Assembly (NCBI GenBank): GCA_028023455.1
Contig: JAQFVV010000020.1
Coordinates: 11,134,385 to 11,198,384, forward strand
Source of the DNA: Epiperipatus broadwayi
Taxonomy: Eukaryota > Onychophora > Udeonychophora > Euonychophora > Peripatidae
Length of the DNA stretch: 64,000 nucleotides
Reading direction: 5' to 3'
The notes beneath the pieces were generated by a model. The model searched no databases, was not told the DNA's origin, and saw only the letters and a program-made list of their open reading frames with translations. Positions 1-11,829 of the stretch are shown here, piece after piece (the stretch's first letter is position 1; every line of letters starts with the position of its first letter). A program made the translations under genes and the position numbers.

Positions 1-280
1 CTCATTTATGTTCAAAAATTTCTTATTATTATTTGAATGCATTGATAGTATAATTTGATGTAATACTATAATGGTTTTCTATAATATTTTTTGTCCCTTT
101 TCACTTTATAAACAAAGAAATTAAAAGTATTATCACCTTCTATTGTGATTTCTTTAATATTTTCCTGGAATATAAAACAATAATCATAATGGCACTGTCA
201 TGTGATAAAGTTTATCCCATAATAATATATTGCAGCATTAAGTCAGTCTAAATCCAACTATTTTATCACAAAATTGCATT

Positions 281-450
281 CATAAATAAAATACTATATA
301 CACCTTAAATGAACACTTTTCAATGCAATTTCTTATAAAAAAATTCATTTCTTCTGAAAATCGAAACTGTATGCAAGGAGAAATAAATTCTATTATATTA
401 AATTGCATTGAAAAGTATTCATTTAAGGTGCATTTGGTATTTTTATTTAT
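281..450. repeat. Foldback (MITE-like) repeat
   Basis: Two arms of about 31 bp (301-331 and 400-430) are near-perfect reverse complements beginning CACCTTAAATGAA, and weaker similarity extends outward to about 281 and 450. The spacer is about 70 bp and non-coding. No convincing target duplication is visible, so the transposon class is open. The first 280 bp of the window show nothing recognisable. Confidence 0.7.
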
Positions 451-844
451 ATATATAAATTAATGCAGAATAGGATAACCAACTTATGTCTATCACTTAA
501 TGTCACAATGAGTTTAACCATTACACAACTTTCGCATATTGACTTTATTCACTGGTGTTTTATTAACTCCATTTATTACTACTTGACATAAATTATTATT
601 ATTACAAAATTAAATTAGTTGTAAATCTTCCTTATTTTAGGCAATTAAGGAATATGAATAAATAAAAATTTATTGATATATAATTCAAATAGTAATAGTC
701 TAGATACATTTTAGCCTGACTGATAATCAAGCTATGACCTTAAAACTAGAGTTGCACTGATTAATCAGTATCGACCATTTGGCCAATTAATCAGCTTTGA
801 TAATGTTGTTAATCAAAAATCAAAGATTTCTGTATACGGTATAC

Positions 845-1415
845 TGTATGGAGAGTTTTGCTCTGTTTATCAACAAATAATGTGCTAGTATAGGAAATGT
901 GATCATGTGATGCTTAATGGTTTAATACCAATCTGTATGGAGAGTTTTGCTCTGTTTATCAACAAATAATGTGCTAGTATAGGAAATGTGATCATGTGAT
1001 TCTTAATGGTTTAATACCAATCCTGCCTAATAGGATAGTGGTGGCTATGGTTGTAAAAGAGCCAAAGACACCAAAATGTATGGGTGCTGAACTGAGTTCA
1101 GACCCATATGACTATATAAGTTATTGAGCTTAGATTGAAAATATTTTTTGTGTTTTCAATTTCATTCTCATAGTTTTGTAGTTAAGTAGAGATAAAAGGT
1201 AGTTGCTATAAGGTTACATTAGATCCTAAGATCTAGATGCAGTGCTCTCAGATCCAAAGCTTCTCACTGACGAAGGCCACAAGCCAAAAACTAGTCTGAG
1301 GATATTGGATGAGTAGGCATTAGATAGGGATTTTATGCACAAGCCTTCTGGCATCCATTGATTACTCTGTTTAGCACAGGTGGCAATACTGTATGGAGAG
1401 TTTTGCTCTGTTTAT
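845..1415 (+). mobile_element. Family B ribozyme repeat, copy B1 (inside the hAT element)
   Basis: An approximately 570-bp member of a repeat found at least five more times in the window. It starts with two tandem 89-bp units (845-933 and 934-1022). The body begins CTGCCTAATAGGATAGTGG and ends by repeating the first 26 bp or so of the 89-bp unit (from 1390). The same sequence therefore bounds the element on both sides, like short terminal repeats. A hammerhead-like core lies at 1261-1302. No open reading frame of note. Non-autonomous; inferred to be mobilised by reverse transcription because other copies have 15-18 bp target duplications. Confidence 0.75.
1261..1302 (+). ncRNA. Hammerhead-like ribozyme motif, family B copy B1 (probably inactive)
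   Basis: Core strand CTGACGA (1267-1273) fits the CUGANGA consensus. Stem II is GGC/GCC around a CACAA loop. The second core strand is AAAA rather than GAAA (1287-1290), so the essential G12 is lost. Stem III is ACTAGT, then C at the cleavage position (1296). Stem I pairs TTCTCA (1261-1266) with TGAGGA (1297-1302). The G12 change predicts no cleavage. This copy keeps CG in the core where others have TG or CA. Confidence 0.55.
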
Positions 1416-1639
1416 TTCTGTTATATATTTATTACTTACATGAAAAAATGAGAAGTAACAAAAAAAATTTTAAATTAAAATTATTCCTATTACATATTTT
1501 AAAGAGTTATTTCATTTTTAACCCATTAAAAATTATTTCTTTTATTTTAACATATTAAAAAATTAAAAATTTAATATTCAAAATTTAAAACTTTTAAATT
1601 GTAATGCAAAAACATAAGAATTTCCCACATTTTCAAAAC

Positions 1640-3700
1640 ATAGCCGATTCCAGTGCTAAAATTATTCCACTTTCAATGAAAGACACTCGAGCACTTACTT
1701 AGATATTTCATAGCTAGTTTTTTCAAATTAGGAACAAGTTTTTTTTGAACTTTTCCAACACAAAGATGGACCACTATGTCTTGGTATAAGGAATAAATTT
1801 AAATAGTTTTCTAATTCTTGATCGAAACATTTGTTCGTTCATTTCTTTTTTTCTTTCATTTGGAAAACATACTCTTCTTCATTCTTTCATTTACCAGAAG
1901 CTAATTCATCAAATAAATTGGAAAAACTTAAGATATTCTCCTACATCTTGATCATCCTCAGAAGTAGAAGCTTCAAAATTTAATTCTTCTGAGAAGTTGA
2001 ATTATCAATATCTTCTAAGGTATCAAATGTCTATTTTTTATTTCCTCTATCATATCCTCTTTTTGAAATTTTATTTTGAATCTTATATCTAATAAAGATG
2101 ATAAGCATAAAGATTTGTTTTTTATATATGCTGAAAATCTTTTCTTCATTGAAATTTGTGGTTCTTCTCCTGTGGTATAAATTTCACTAAAGGAATTACT
2201 GCTCTTTGCTTTTGACAAGAATAAAGTCAGAGTTCCTATTATGAGAATTATTAAAGATGATGTGGTTTCTCATTTGCTGGCTTCCAAAGTAATTTCTTCA
2301 AATAGTTTTAAAAATAGAACAATTTTATCAACAAGAAACCACTGATAAGGAGCAAGATAGCAATTTCATTGTCTATAGCAGGGATGCCCAACCCATAGTT
2401 CGCGAGTCACATGTGGCTTGCACAACTGTTTAATGTGGCTCGCACTGCACTCTTCAAGAAGGATTGATAAAATATTTTATGTTCCTTGACGCCACGTGCA
2501 CACACTAAAAAATAAACATTTTTACAATACAAACGATAACGATATGCAGTGCCAGGTTTCACATTAAATAAAATAATTAAAATATACTTTTCCTGTAATT
2601 GTAATTTATATGTATGTTACCAAATTTTTAATAAATATAAATAAAATGTATTTACATTTTTTTTCTTTTTAACATATTACACCAGTTTTTTTTAGTTTGT
2701 GAATTATGTTTATAAATGTAATATGAAAAATGCAATATATAATTGTGGCTCCCCGAATTTTTTTAAATTTTCAACTGACTCGTGTCAAGTTAAAGGTTGG
2801 GCATCCCTGGTCTATAGCATATGTGACAAGGGTTTTTGCTGTTCCAAGTTTCTTTCCAACATGTAGTATATAGAATTCCAGTGAATAGAAACATCTTGAA
2901 TTAATTTGTGTTTCTATAAATCTAACTTGTCTTGCAAATCTTCCAATTTTCTTAAAGCTAAAGCAGAATGATTTTGTGACATCATTTCTATTAGTTGTGA
3001 TTATAGCTTACACAGCTTGGTGAGAAAATATGCATTCGGTAAGTATCAGCTGCAGTATATATGTATAAAGCATGACAATGCCTCAAAAGTTGTGATTCCT
3101 GATTCCAGTGACCATAATTGCTCCAGAATCTCTTAGCACTAAGAATAACTTATTACTTGTCAAATTATACTATTCAAGAACATTATTATCTGTTTACTGA
3201 TTCATGTACAGTAGGATGCTTTCTTTCTGAAACTGATCATTCAACCAGTGGTCTGTTATACTTAAAAAAGAAGAATTGTTTATAATTTCTGTCCAAATAT
3301 CAGTGGTTAGAATTATATATTTTGCATCATCAATAGATTTCAAAATTCTTGACTGAATGTTTTGAAGTATATCAGGGATGATATCAGAAAAATATTCCTA
3401 AATCAGACACAACAGAGTATGGTTGTATATCTACTGCTATCATTTCTCCAATCAAATAATGAACTTCTTTGGATCGTTGACCATTTATATCCCACAATTT
3501 TTTCCTCTCTAATACTTTGAGTTAAAGTAGCCTGTCTTAGTGTATGTGTTTCCATTGTTATTGATGAACATCCTCATGATGATATTTTTCGAGATGATTT
3601 ATCATGTTTGTAGTTGAAAATTTTTTAGCATTTTTTCCATTTATTGATATTAAAGCATTACATAAATAGCACTTTGAAAAACTCTTGTTTTTGTCTATTT
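1640..3700 (-). pseudogene. hAT transposase pseudogene (zf-BED type)
   Basis: Reading the minus strand with frameshifts and stops gives the landmarks of a hAT transposase in order. First comes a BED-type zinc finger near 3680-3565 (CYLCNA, then HLEKYHH as the His pair). Then a block near 3440-3385 resembles the family's DxQPxSxVxDxGF signature. TTDIWTE follows near 3320-3280, then LLDIRFKIKF near 2090-2060 (family LLDPRFK). The C-terminal dimerisation block lies near 1800-1640 (LIPRHSGPSLCWK, then NLKKLAMKYLS). The longest open piece is 67 codons (2218-2015). The gene is interrupted by the short hAT insertion at 2379-2809. Clearly inactive. Family assignment rests on motif order and is supported by the element's ends. 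Confidence 0.85.
2371..2817. mobile_element. Short non-autonomous hAT element with 8-bp target duplication
   Basis: The element is 2379-2809 (431 bp). It starts CAGGGATGCCCAACC and ends with the exact reverse complement GGTTGGGCATCCCTG. It is flanked by a perfect 8-bp duplication GTCTATAG (2371-2378 and 2810-2817). It contains no coding sequence and lies inside the older hAT transposase pseudogene, interrupting it. Confidence 0.93.
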
Positions 3701-4700
3701 TAAAAAATTTCCATACAATACCAGAATGACAGGTTTGAAAAAAGTTTTAAAAAATAATAAATAGATCTGAAAAAGAAAATAACTTGATATTAAAAATAAT
3801 TTTATTGTTATAGAATTTCATACCTATTATTTAACAATTGTTGTATTACTATTAGTGGAAAGAAGATTATAATCATAAATATATTTGCTCCTTTTGAAAT
3901 GATAAAGTATTATAGGTTCTTGATAAGATGTCTTAAAATATAAAAGTTTTAAATAAAATATGTTTTATAAACAATGCATATGCTTTTGAAAGAAGACTAA
4001 AAATGGCAGCCAATAGATCTTCCAACCAGTTATTATTACAATAAAATAAATATGAGTATGACGACTGCATAATCTTTTAATAATTCATCTGTAGACCTCA
4101 TAGAAAGGATGTTTTAGGTTAATACATCTAAAGATTAAATATATATTTAATAATCCAATTAGGGTTTCCAGATATTCTGATTTAGCAGGTCGTGTCCTGA
4201 TTTTATCCCATATCCTCAACTATATATATAGAATTATTAAAAAAATTTATGAAGTGTTCTGATTTTTTTTTTGTATCCTGGGTAAATATCTGGCAACTTC
4301 AAATACAATGACACCTATAAGCTTATGAATTTAATTCCTTCCTAGAAACAGCTCACATCCTGGATCAATTTTCTCCATTGAATTAAATATATATATAGAT
4401 TTCATTCTGGTGTATATTTATTTGCTTATACATATAAAATGGAAATAAATTAAAATAGCCGTAATATATGTATATATAAAAATGTTTGTATTCAATTCTT
4501 GCCGCACTAAGAACCTGTCTAAAAACTGTTGAGTTCTTTTAGGCTCCCACAATGTAACAATGCTGTGTTGTTGCTGTGAGAGAGACCCTTCAAAAAAATG
4601 GCCACCAAATGTTTAACAGTATTTAATATTTTGCCAATAAGGCATTGCCAATTAATTGGTAATTGGCCATTTTGCTAATCAGTGCAACTGTACTTAAAAC

Positions 4701-6390
4701 CTCACAACCATCAGAGCTAGCACTCCCCTTATTTCAGGTTCATTTTAGGCTTGTAGTGGCAAAGATTGGGGTCTTAAGAAACCAGTTGATCAAAATCTTA
4801 TGTCATTTTAATCTTTCTAGATCTGAATTTAAATTATATTTATTAGAATCTCTGTCTTTTGGGTATCATATATATAACCTGTCTCATTTATATCATTATG
4901 AAAATCTTTGCAGCAGTGCTACTGTTATCCTGTGTGTATTCTTGTTTTAGATTTTTGTATTTCGCAAATTCACTTGTGTGAAGCAATATATTTTAGTTAT
5001 AATTCTGGTTAATAAATGGAACCACTTGTATTTTTAAAAAATCACATTTGCGTTAATATAATGATCAGTATATGAAAAAAAGATTGTAATTTCAATGGAT
5101 GCCATTATGTATAAACGAAGCTAAAAATATAAGTATTTTAATTTAATATATTAATTATAAAATTACATTTAAGTATAAATTATTTTTATATAATAATTTC
5201 ATATGATTTATGTAATCATAATATTATTTGTATAATTTTTTAAAGCTATTTAGGATTTTTTTTTAGCAGTCAAACATGTCTTTTTCATAGTAATAAAATT
5301 GTAATAAATATTTTATTATCTTTAACATTTTAAAATATACATATAATTTGCAATAATGTATTTTTACTTTCTTTACTAACATATATAATGAAATTACTTT
5401 GTTAAAAAGTCATATATTGAAACAGTAAGATCTGCTTTGCAGATCTTTGTTTCACCTTCTCTCACTCTTTCCTACCCTCATACCTTAGTTTGAACCCCAA
5501 TGTATCATAGTGTGTCTGCAATGCGCTTATATATTGAAAACCCACCCAATTTTAAACCATGCCCAAATAAATAAAATGTTATGGATTATGTATATATTCA
5601 CATAATTTAGATTTATTTAAAAGTAGGTTATATAGGTCGTAATTGCACACACCCTGTGATATGTATTTTAAAACTTATGTTAAGATTATAAATTGTCATT
5701 TAAAACTTATGTTAAGATTATAAATTGTCATTTAAAATTATTTTGTTTGAATCTGTTTACAAAATATATTACAGTCGTAATATATTTTTTGATTTAAAAT
5801 AAATTTTGTATTCGTTTAATAAATAGATTCAAATATTGAAATTTAAAAGGTAAAATAATTTTCTTTTGGATTTAATAAAAGTCACACCATATATTTCTGT
5901 TAAAATAAATGAGGGCTGGTAGGAATAATAGTTTTAATTATTTAATGTTATAGAAGCTTATCTAAAATATACAGCAGATGTCCACTTAAGGTTTTCTTTC
6001 AATTAGTAAAAGTTATTTTAATTAAATCAAATTTGTAATTCGAATGTCGACAAGGAAATTAACAATAGAAATTAATTAAAATTTTGTTGAATTCCTTTAG
6101 ACATTCGGATAGGATTGATTACAGCTGATAAGTAAGCAAAGTCCAAAATATTTTTGTAATGCTCCAGGGCAGTTGTATTGTGCAATTTGACTATAAAAAG
6201 GAGGGTTTTCTTTTTTTTTTTGTTCTTGATTCTAGTGATATTTCAGCAATATGTCTCTAGTAATATTCCAGCAAATTTTCTAGTGATTCTAATATCATTC
6301 TACAATTATTCTAGCAAGATTCCTAGCATTATTTCTTTGAGCAAGATTTTTAAAAATATATTGTCCTGAGATTTTCCAGCTACATGTCTG
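4701..6390. other. AT-rich DNA without a recognised gene
   Basis: No gene or known repeat recognised. A direct tandem duplication of a 32-bp unit lies near 5668-5733. Small palindromes occur at about 5428-5448 (AAGATCTGC / GCAGATCTT) and 5763-5790 around AATATATTAC. Confidence 0.5.
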
Positions 6391-7560
6391 CAAACTTAAA
6401 TTTGAAGCCGAGTTTTCATCTTCAAATCCATTTACCGTGTCTACAGTCTCACCTATGAACCATCCAACCTTCAAAATTGCTAACCTTGAAATGACGGAGG
6501 AGAGCCGGCAAGAAGGCTATTTTCCCTTCAGGAATGGCCGGACACTGCTCTATATCATTGAAAGCTATCGCATAATGAACCCCGAAACTGCTGCTGCTGC
6601 CAAAATATAAACAATACCAGATTTTGCTGCTGAATTGTATAAAACCTGCCGACCATCAATTTACCTGCAAACGCTTTTCCAGAGGTAACCCAACATTACC
6701 CCAAGAGCTCTTGTGATTCCTAACTAACATGCTATAGCTATTTTAAATTGTTTTTCCATTTTACTTGACTTTATTATGTATTCCTTTAAAATGTTCTAAT
6801 TATCAATAATTTTGCTCTCTATCCTTGGGTTAATATTTTCTATTTATTAATTTTTTACTTTATTATGATAGTGTGTCAGAATAGCCTTTGACTGAGTGAG
6901 TTATTCCCTTGTTGAAAGCAAGATACCGATATTAAGGCATCTTAAATTTATAATAGTTCCCATTTTTATTACCTTGCGAATCACTCGTTTGGGGGCTATT
7001 CTAATCTTCTTTAATATGTATAATAATTAAATAGTTTAAAATCTACATTTTATCGATTTTAACCTATTATGAGAGTATGTGCGAGGTCAATGATTAAACA
7101 TGTCCCAAATGCATGATTGCATAAACAAATCTATGCTTTCTTCTCAAACCCGCAAGCATGCATTTTCCTATTTTAAAATATTGTTTTAATTTCAAGTTTC
7201 AAATTGACATTGAGAATGGGCGGACTCTTTTCAATAAATTTCTGGGGATTTGATTGGGCATTTTCTCAATCCAAGTAAACCCATTTTGTATGTTTTACGT
7301 ACATTAGTTGAGTATTGCTGGTAAATGAATTGGTTGTCGAGACCACTTTGTTTCTTTCCAATGATTTTAAATGGCCAAGTCCATTCCCCTTTTGCTTCCT
7401 GCAGTTCCCAGGCAGAGTGTGTACTCGAATGTCACACCTGGGAATTAGATGCAGCCGTCACCCAGTCACTAAGTTTTGGATGAGTCCAGACTTCGACTGT
7501 CCGTGACAACACATTCCTATGGGTCACGGTGAGATGCCCTCCGTAGTTATTTCAAATATT
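6390..7560. other. GC-richer unassigned block, possibly a decayed repeat
   Basis: Base composition rises against the surroundings at 6400-6720 and 7370-7520, with several CG dinucleotides that are otherwise rare here. Only short open frames (up to 63 codons) are present and they match nothing I recognise. It may be the relic of an LTR or other retroelement, but I see no terminal repeats or protein motif. Confidence 0.3.
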
Positions 7561-10120
7561 CAACATTATTTTATTTATCCATTTTACAAAGCATCCATGA
7601 TTTAAATGTATCACACCCTCCATCCTTTAATAAATTCATTATTAACAATACCGACCTCCCAATATAACTTTAATTATAATTATAAATAAATGCCTTGATC
7701 ACATCCCTACTTTATGGCTTAGTAAGCTTTGGTCCGTGCTATTCTTGAAATCAAGAAATATTCTATAAATCGTAATATTCAAATGTTTTATTAAACTTCA
7801 AAGTTACTCAAAGCACCTCACATGTTCCCATCTCTTTTAAGCACATTATCATAATACTATTAGCCCAAGGCATAGAATATATTTTCTTAATAATCTTTTT
7901 TTGTAATTTTATGGAATGTAATGCTAACAATTATTTAGTAAGCGTCCCTGTCTCATATAAACAGACAGTGGCATTATATATATATATTTCTGTCTAAATA
8001 AATCTTTTAAAAACTAATTTTGATCTTTTATTTTATTGATCCCTATCACTGTCTCTGTCTATATATCTATTTTCTATATTTCTTTTGTACATCCATAGAT
8101 GTTAATTAGCAACCCAAATCTTAAGTATAGAGTCTCTTTGTTTCTCCCTGACCACCAGGCACCGGATATATTATTAGTAGCATCAGAGGCATTATCACGT
8201 ATGTGGCGCTGTGGAATTTAGACTTTAGATTCAAACTTAGTATATCTAGAAGGCAACCCCTCCTAAAGTGTTCAATTTCATGTTTGGGGTTTGAATTCTG
8301 CAGTGTGTTAGCGAGATAGACGATTCTGACCATTACAATATGTTGGGAATTTTTAAATGAAAAATGAATGTAATGGTACACATTGAGAGAATTAAAAGAA
8401 AATTTATTTTAACCAAAATCAAAATTAATCTGATTATATCAAATCATTAAATTAACATGGTTAATATGAAATAGCTGAACAAACAATAAATTTAAAGTCA
8501 AGAGAATGAAATACCAAACAATCTAATTAAAGCTTTTGTAAAATTTTATGCATTTTAACTTTGGAAATAAAAACATGAAAAATCTGTAATACAAACAACA
8601 ATAACAAAAAGTAAAGAATTATATGTTAGCATATCAGAGCGTTCAAATTCTGAATTTACAAAGTAAATAACAGGAATATTTTTAAACTTCCATTAAGCAA
8701 CAACTTAGATTATTCATAATAAAATTGATTAATTTATATTGAATATATACAAACAATTTAAAAATTGAATTAATTAGCATTAACTCTCTTCACAATGATC
8801 ATTTTACCATAAAATAGTACTCCTGCGTAACTTTACAAAAGATAGGATGGCATATAAATTATCTGTATGACAATATTTTAATTGCAATCTTGCAGTAAAT
8901 ACATTCAAATAATTGATAAAGATTATATATTTTAGTTTTATTAATAAATGGCAGGAATTATTAGGAAAATATAAAGCTTTATAGTTCAAAGGTTAAATTA
9001 GAGAACTCAATTTTCTCAAAATGGCAGTACTTTTTCACATTCTATTTATCAAACAGAAAGAATTTAGAGGTATTTTTTTCCATGCTGGTTTTTTTTTGTC
9101 TCATTTGAAAGATGTTTTTTATTTAATAAATATAAAATGATTATTTTTATAATTATATATTTAGATTTAGACTTACATCAGTGCTCACTATCTTGTGTTT
9201 TTTTTTTTATATATTTTCTTAAATAAATTTATGATTTTCATAATTTATTTTGTTCTTTTAGTTATGTTAAAAATTATTGTAATTAGACAAAAATATTCAA
9301 ATTTGAAAGCCATATATATTGTATGAAAATATTTTCATTTTATTTATAAAACTTTTCCATATAAAAGTTGAAAATGTTTACAAACAACTCAATGCAGTGT
9401 TATACCCTGATAAAGACAAAAATAAAGAAAAAATAATGGAGCTAACAAAACAATTTCATTAAGATAAAATAGAAGAAAAAGAAATCTATCTGTGACAAGA
9501 AATTATATAGCAATAGTGAATTAAAAGCATATGACAGATGAGAAAAAATAGATGAGTTTGTCAATAGTATTAAAAAATTCCCAGAGGAAATATTTACCTT
9601 AGCTAAAAGGCTTCCCATTAAATATTTGTCCAGAAAATTCATCTAAAAAAACCCATTCAAAATCAGATCACATATAAGCAGTTTTTTGTCTCAAAGAATG
9701 GAGATTCCACATTCAAAAAATAATAATAACCGATAAACATATATTACAGTTATCATAACAAATACACCTTTACCCTTCTTAGCGATTGGTTACTTAGCAA
9801 TATTTCACAAAAATGATCATCATCCAATTTGTATCCACTACATCAATTATTCACTATAATGATCATGAAAAAAAATTTTTTGGCAGCCATCTTGAATTTT
9901 GCATCACTGATGACATCAGAGAATAGGTATTTTAAATTCATTTTACCCAAAAGCAAAAGTACATTACTGTAATACGTATACAGGTAATGACTTTGCTGTA
10001 ATTGTATAGCACATACAAAATTTTAATCATAAAACACAATGTTAGTGCTGCATTCAATATTTTGAATATAGAATGTATAAACTTAAAATATATATAATTA
10101 TTGAATCTATAATACTGTAT
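7560..10120. other. AT-rich DNA without a recognised gene
   Basis: Nothing recognised. A less AT-rich patch at 8100-8340 carries an 86-codon open frame on the minus strand (8381-8121) whose translation matches no family I know. It also contains GGGGTTTGAATTC, which resembles a degenerate B box, so a decayed SINE is possible but unproven. Confidence 0.4.
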
Positions 10121-10123
10121 ACA

Positions 10124-10230
10124 TATAAGTGTTGAATGTCTTTAGAAAAATTAAACTTTATTTAAATATAATGTACAGTACTTGGATTATTTAAATAAAG
10201 TTTAATTTTTCTAGACATTTAACACTTATA
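10124..10230. repeat. Short foldback repeat, same family as the 21.6-kb hairpin
   Basis: Arms 10124-10167 and about 10189-10230 are near-perfect reverse complements, beginning TATAAGTGTTGAATGTC. The arm sequence TGTCTTTAGAAAAATT recurs in the larger hairpin at 21.6-22.0 kb, and flanking ATTAAATGATG is shared too, so this is an internally deleted member of that family. Confidence 0.75.
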
Positions 10231-10239
10231 TTAAATGAT

Positions 10240-11590
10240 GAAAACAGTACAACTAAAATACCATCATCACAAACTTTCAGGAAAACACTAAATACTAATA
10301 TTAAATTGCGTGTGTGTTCCTTAATTATGTACACCCAAGTGGTTTCAAATCAAAAGAAAAACATTTTTAAAAAAAAGTTTAAAAAGAAAAACAGATTGCA
10401 TTTAAAATAAGTGTTAATGAATAATCTTTCTACAAGAACGGGGAGGCACTATTACATTACTAAAAATATACAGTAAGAAAAATAAACTTAGTGTATGTGT
10501 TTTAAAAAATTAGAACAGTTAGATTTTTTTTCTTTTAAAATAAGTTGATTTTTTCCCCTAAAGTTGATTGATCTACAATACACATTAAGCCGTTGTTATT
10601 CTGGAGTACAGTAATAAGTCTTCTTTATGTTCAATTAAATAATTTATAATTAAACATTGTTTTTTAATTTGAATAATTTCACATAAGTAATAAACATAAA
10701 TGTACAGTAATATGTACTGTAATACAAATTTTAAAAAAAATGCACTTCAGTATGGATTTTTTTTTTATTACGATGAAAAACTTCTGCAGAAGAATATAAA
10801 AACTCTTAAATTCAAATTTACTTTCACTTTCTTTTTGCTGTACTTTTTAAACAGTGAAAATCTGCATTTTTTTTCCTAAGTGATATAAAACTTTTCTTTT
10901 TAGCTACCATATTTAGTCATTGCCATGAAGAAATCAAGAAAATCTTTGAGTTTGGAAACCAATGTGGATATTTTACGTCGAATGAAACGAATCATTTTTT
11001 CCCCATAGACCCTCATTATAAATAGGTATTCTGTATACGATATTCTTGCTTAACGATGAGTTTTGGAGGACCAATTGTCATTGCTAAACGAGGTAAAGGT
11101 GTATACTTAAAATTTCTAATTCTACTACATATCCTTAAATAAATACAACTGAAAGATAATAACCCCCAAGATGCATTCCTGGTTGAACTAGAACTGTTCT
11201 ATTGTTTTAGATGTAGTCTCTCACATGTCTTCATCATCTTTGTTCAGTATTTATCAATAGAAAATTAGGAAAACATCTATAAGTGCCAATTTTTTTGTTC
11301 CCACGTATTAGACAACATTCACTTTAGATAAATAAATTTATGATTAGTGCAAATTATTTTGAAGGCTAAAAAATGACATAATATCTAGTCTCAATAAATG
11401 TTAAATAATAATCACAGGTTGTTGGGTACTTGGTCTCATGTGGCCACTTGATGGCATTGTTGCTTGCAAAAATAATGAAATGTAACATTACCAGCCTGAT
11501 AATTTTTTGCTTTCTGTTATCCGACAATTTTTTTAAAGTATTTTTAAAAAAATTACGAACCAACATTACTTTCTAAATTATATTATACAC
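10240..11590. other. AT-rich DNA without a recognised gene
   Basis: No gene, RNA or transposon recognised on either strand. Confidence 0.5.
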
Positions 11591-11595
11591 TTTAG

Positions 11596-11820
11596 AGCAT
11601 AGCGCTGGCAAGTGCAGGGAAGGGGGGGCAATGGTTTTTCCAATCCTTTGGATCGGCCAATACATGCATTTGTCTGAAGAAACCAAGTTTTCAGCATGTA
11701 GCACTGGAATATACAAGAGAGGGATCTGATGGTTTTGCCAATCTGAAGGATTGGCCAATACATGCACTAGTCTAAGCAAACAAAACTTTCAGCGCATAGC
11801 AGTGGAATGTACGATGATAG
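11596..11820. repeat. Diverged tandem duplication of a ~118-bp unit
   Basis: Landmarks recur in order: GCATAGCGCTGG / GCATGTAGCACTGG / GCGCATAGCAGTGG, GGATCGGCCAATACATGCA / GGATTGGCCAATACATGCA, and then CTGAAGAAACC / CTAAGCAAAC. This gives just over two units. The short overlapping minus-strand open frames here are by-products of the duplication, not evidence for a gene. Confidence 0.8.
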
Positions 11821-11829
11821 TTTTGCTGA

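Larger units (their letters stand above)
739..4700 (-). mobile_element. Complete but dead hAT DNA transposon with 8-bp target duplication
   Basis: The element itself is 747-4692. Its ends are imperfect inverted repeats: left TAGAGTTGCACTGATTA, right the reverse complement of TACAGTTGCACTGATTA. They are flanked by an exact 8-bp duplication CTTAAAAC (739-746 and 4693-4700), the size typical of the hAT superfamily. The body contains a decayed transposase on the minus strand. Two later insertions sit inside: a family B ribozyme repeat near the left end and a 431-bp hAT element in the middle. About 3.9 kb in all. The order of events is therefore hAT first, then the two insertions. Confidence 0.9.

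Noticed and set aside
11573-11779. Overlapping minus-strand open frames with similar peptides
   Set aside because: They arise from the tandem 118-bp duplication and have no support as genes.
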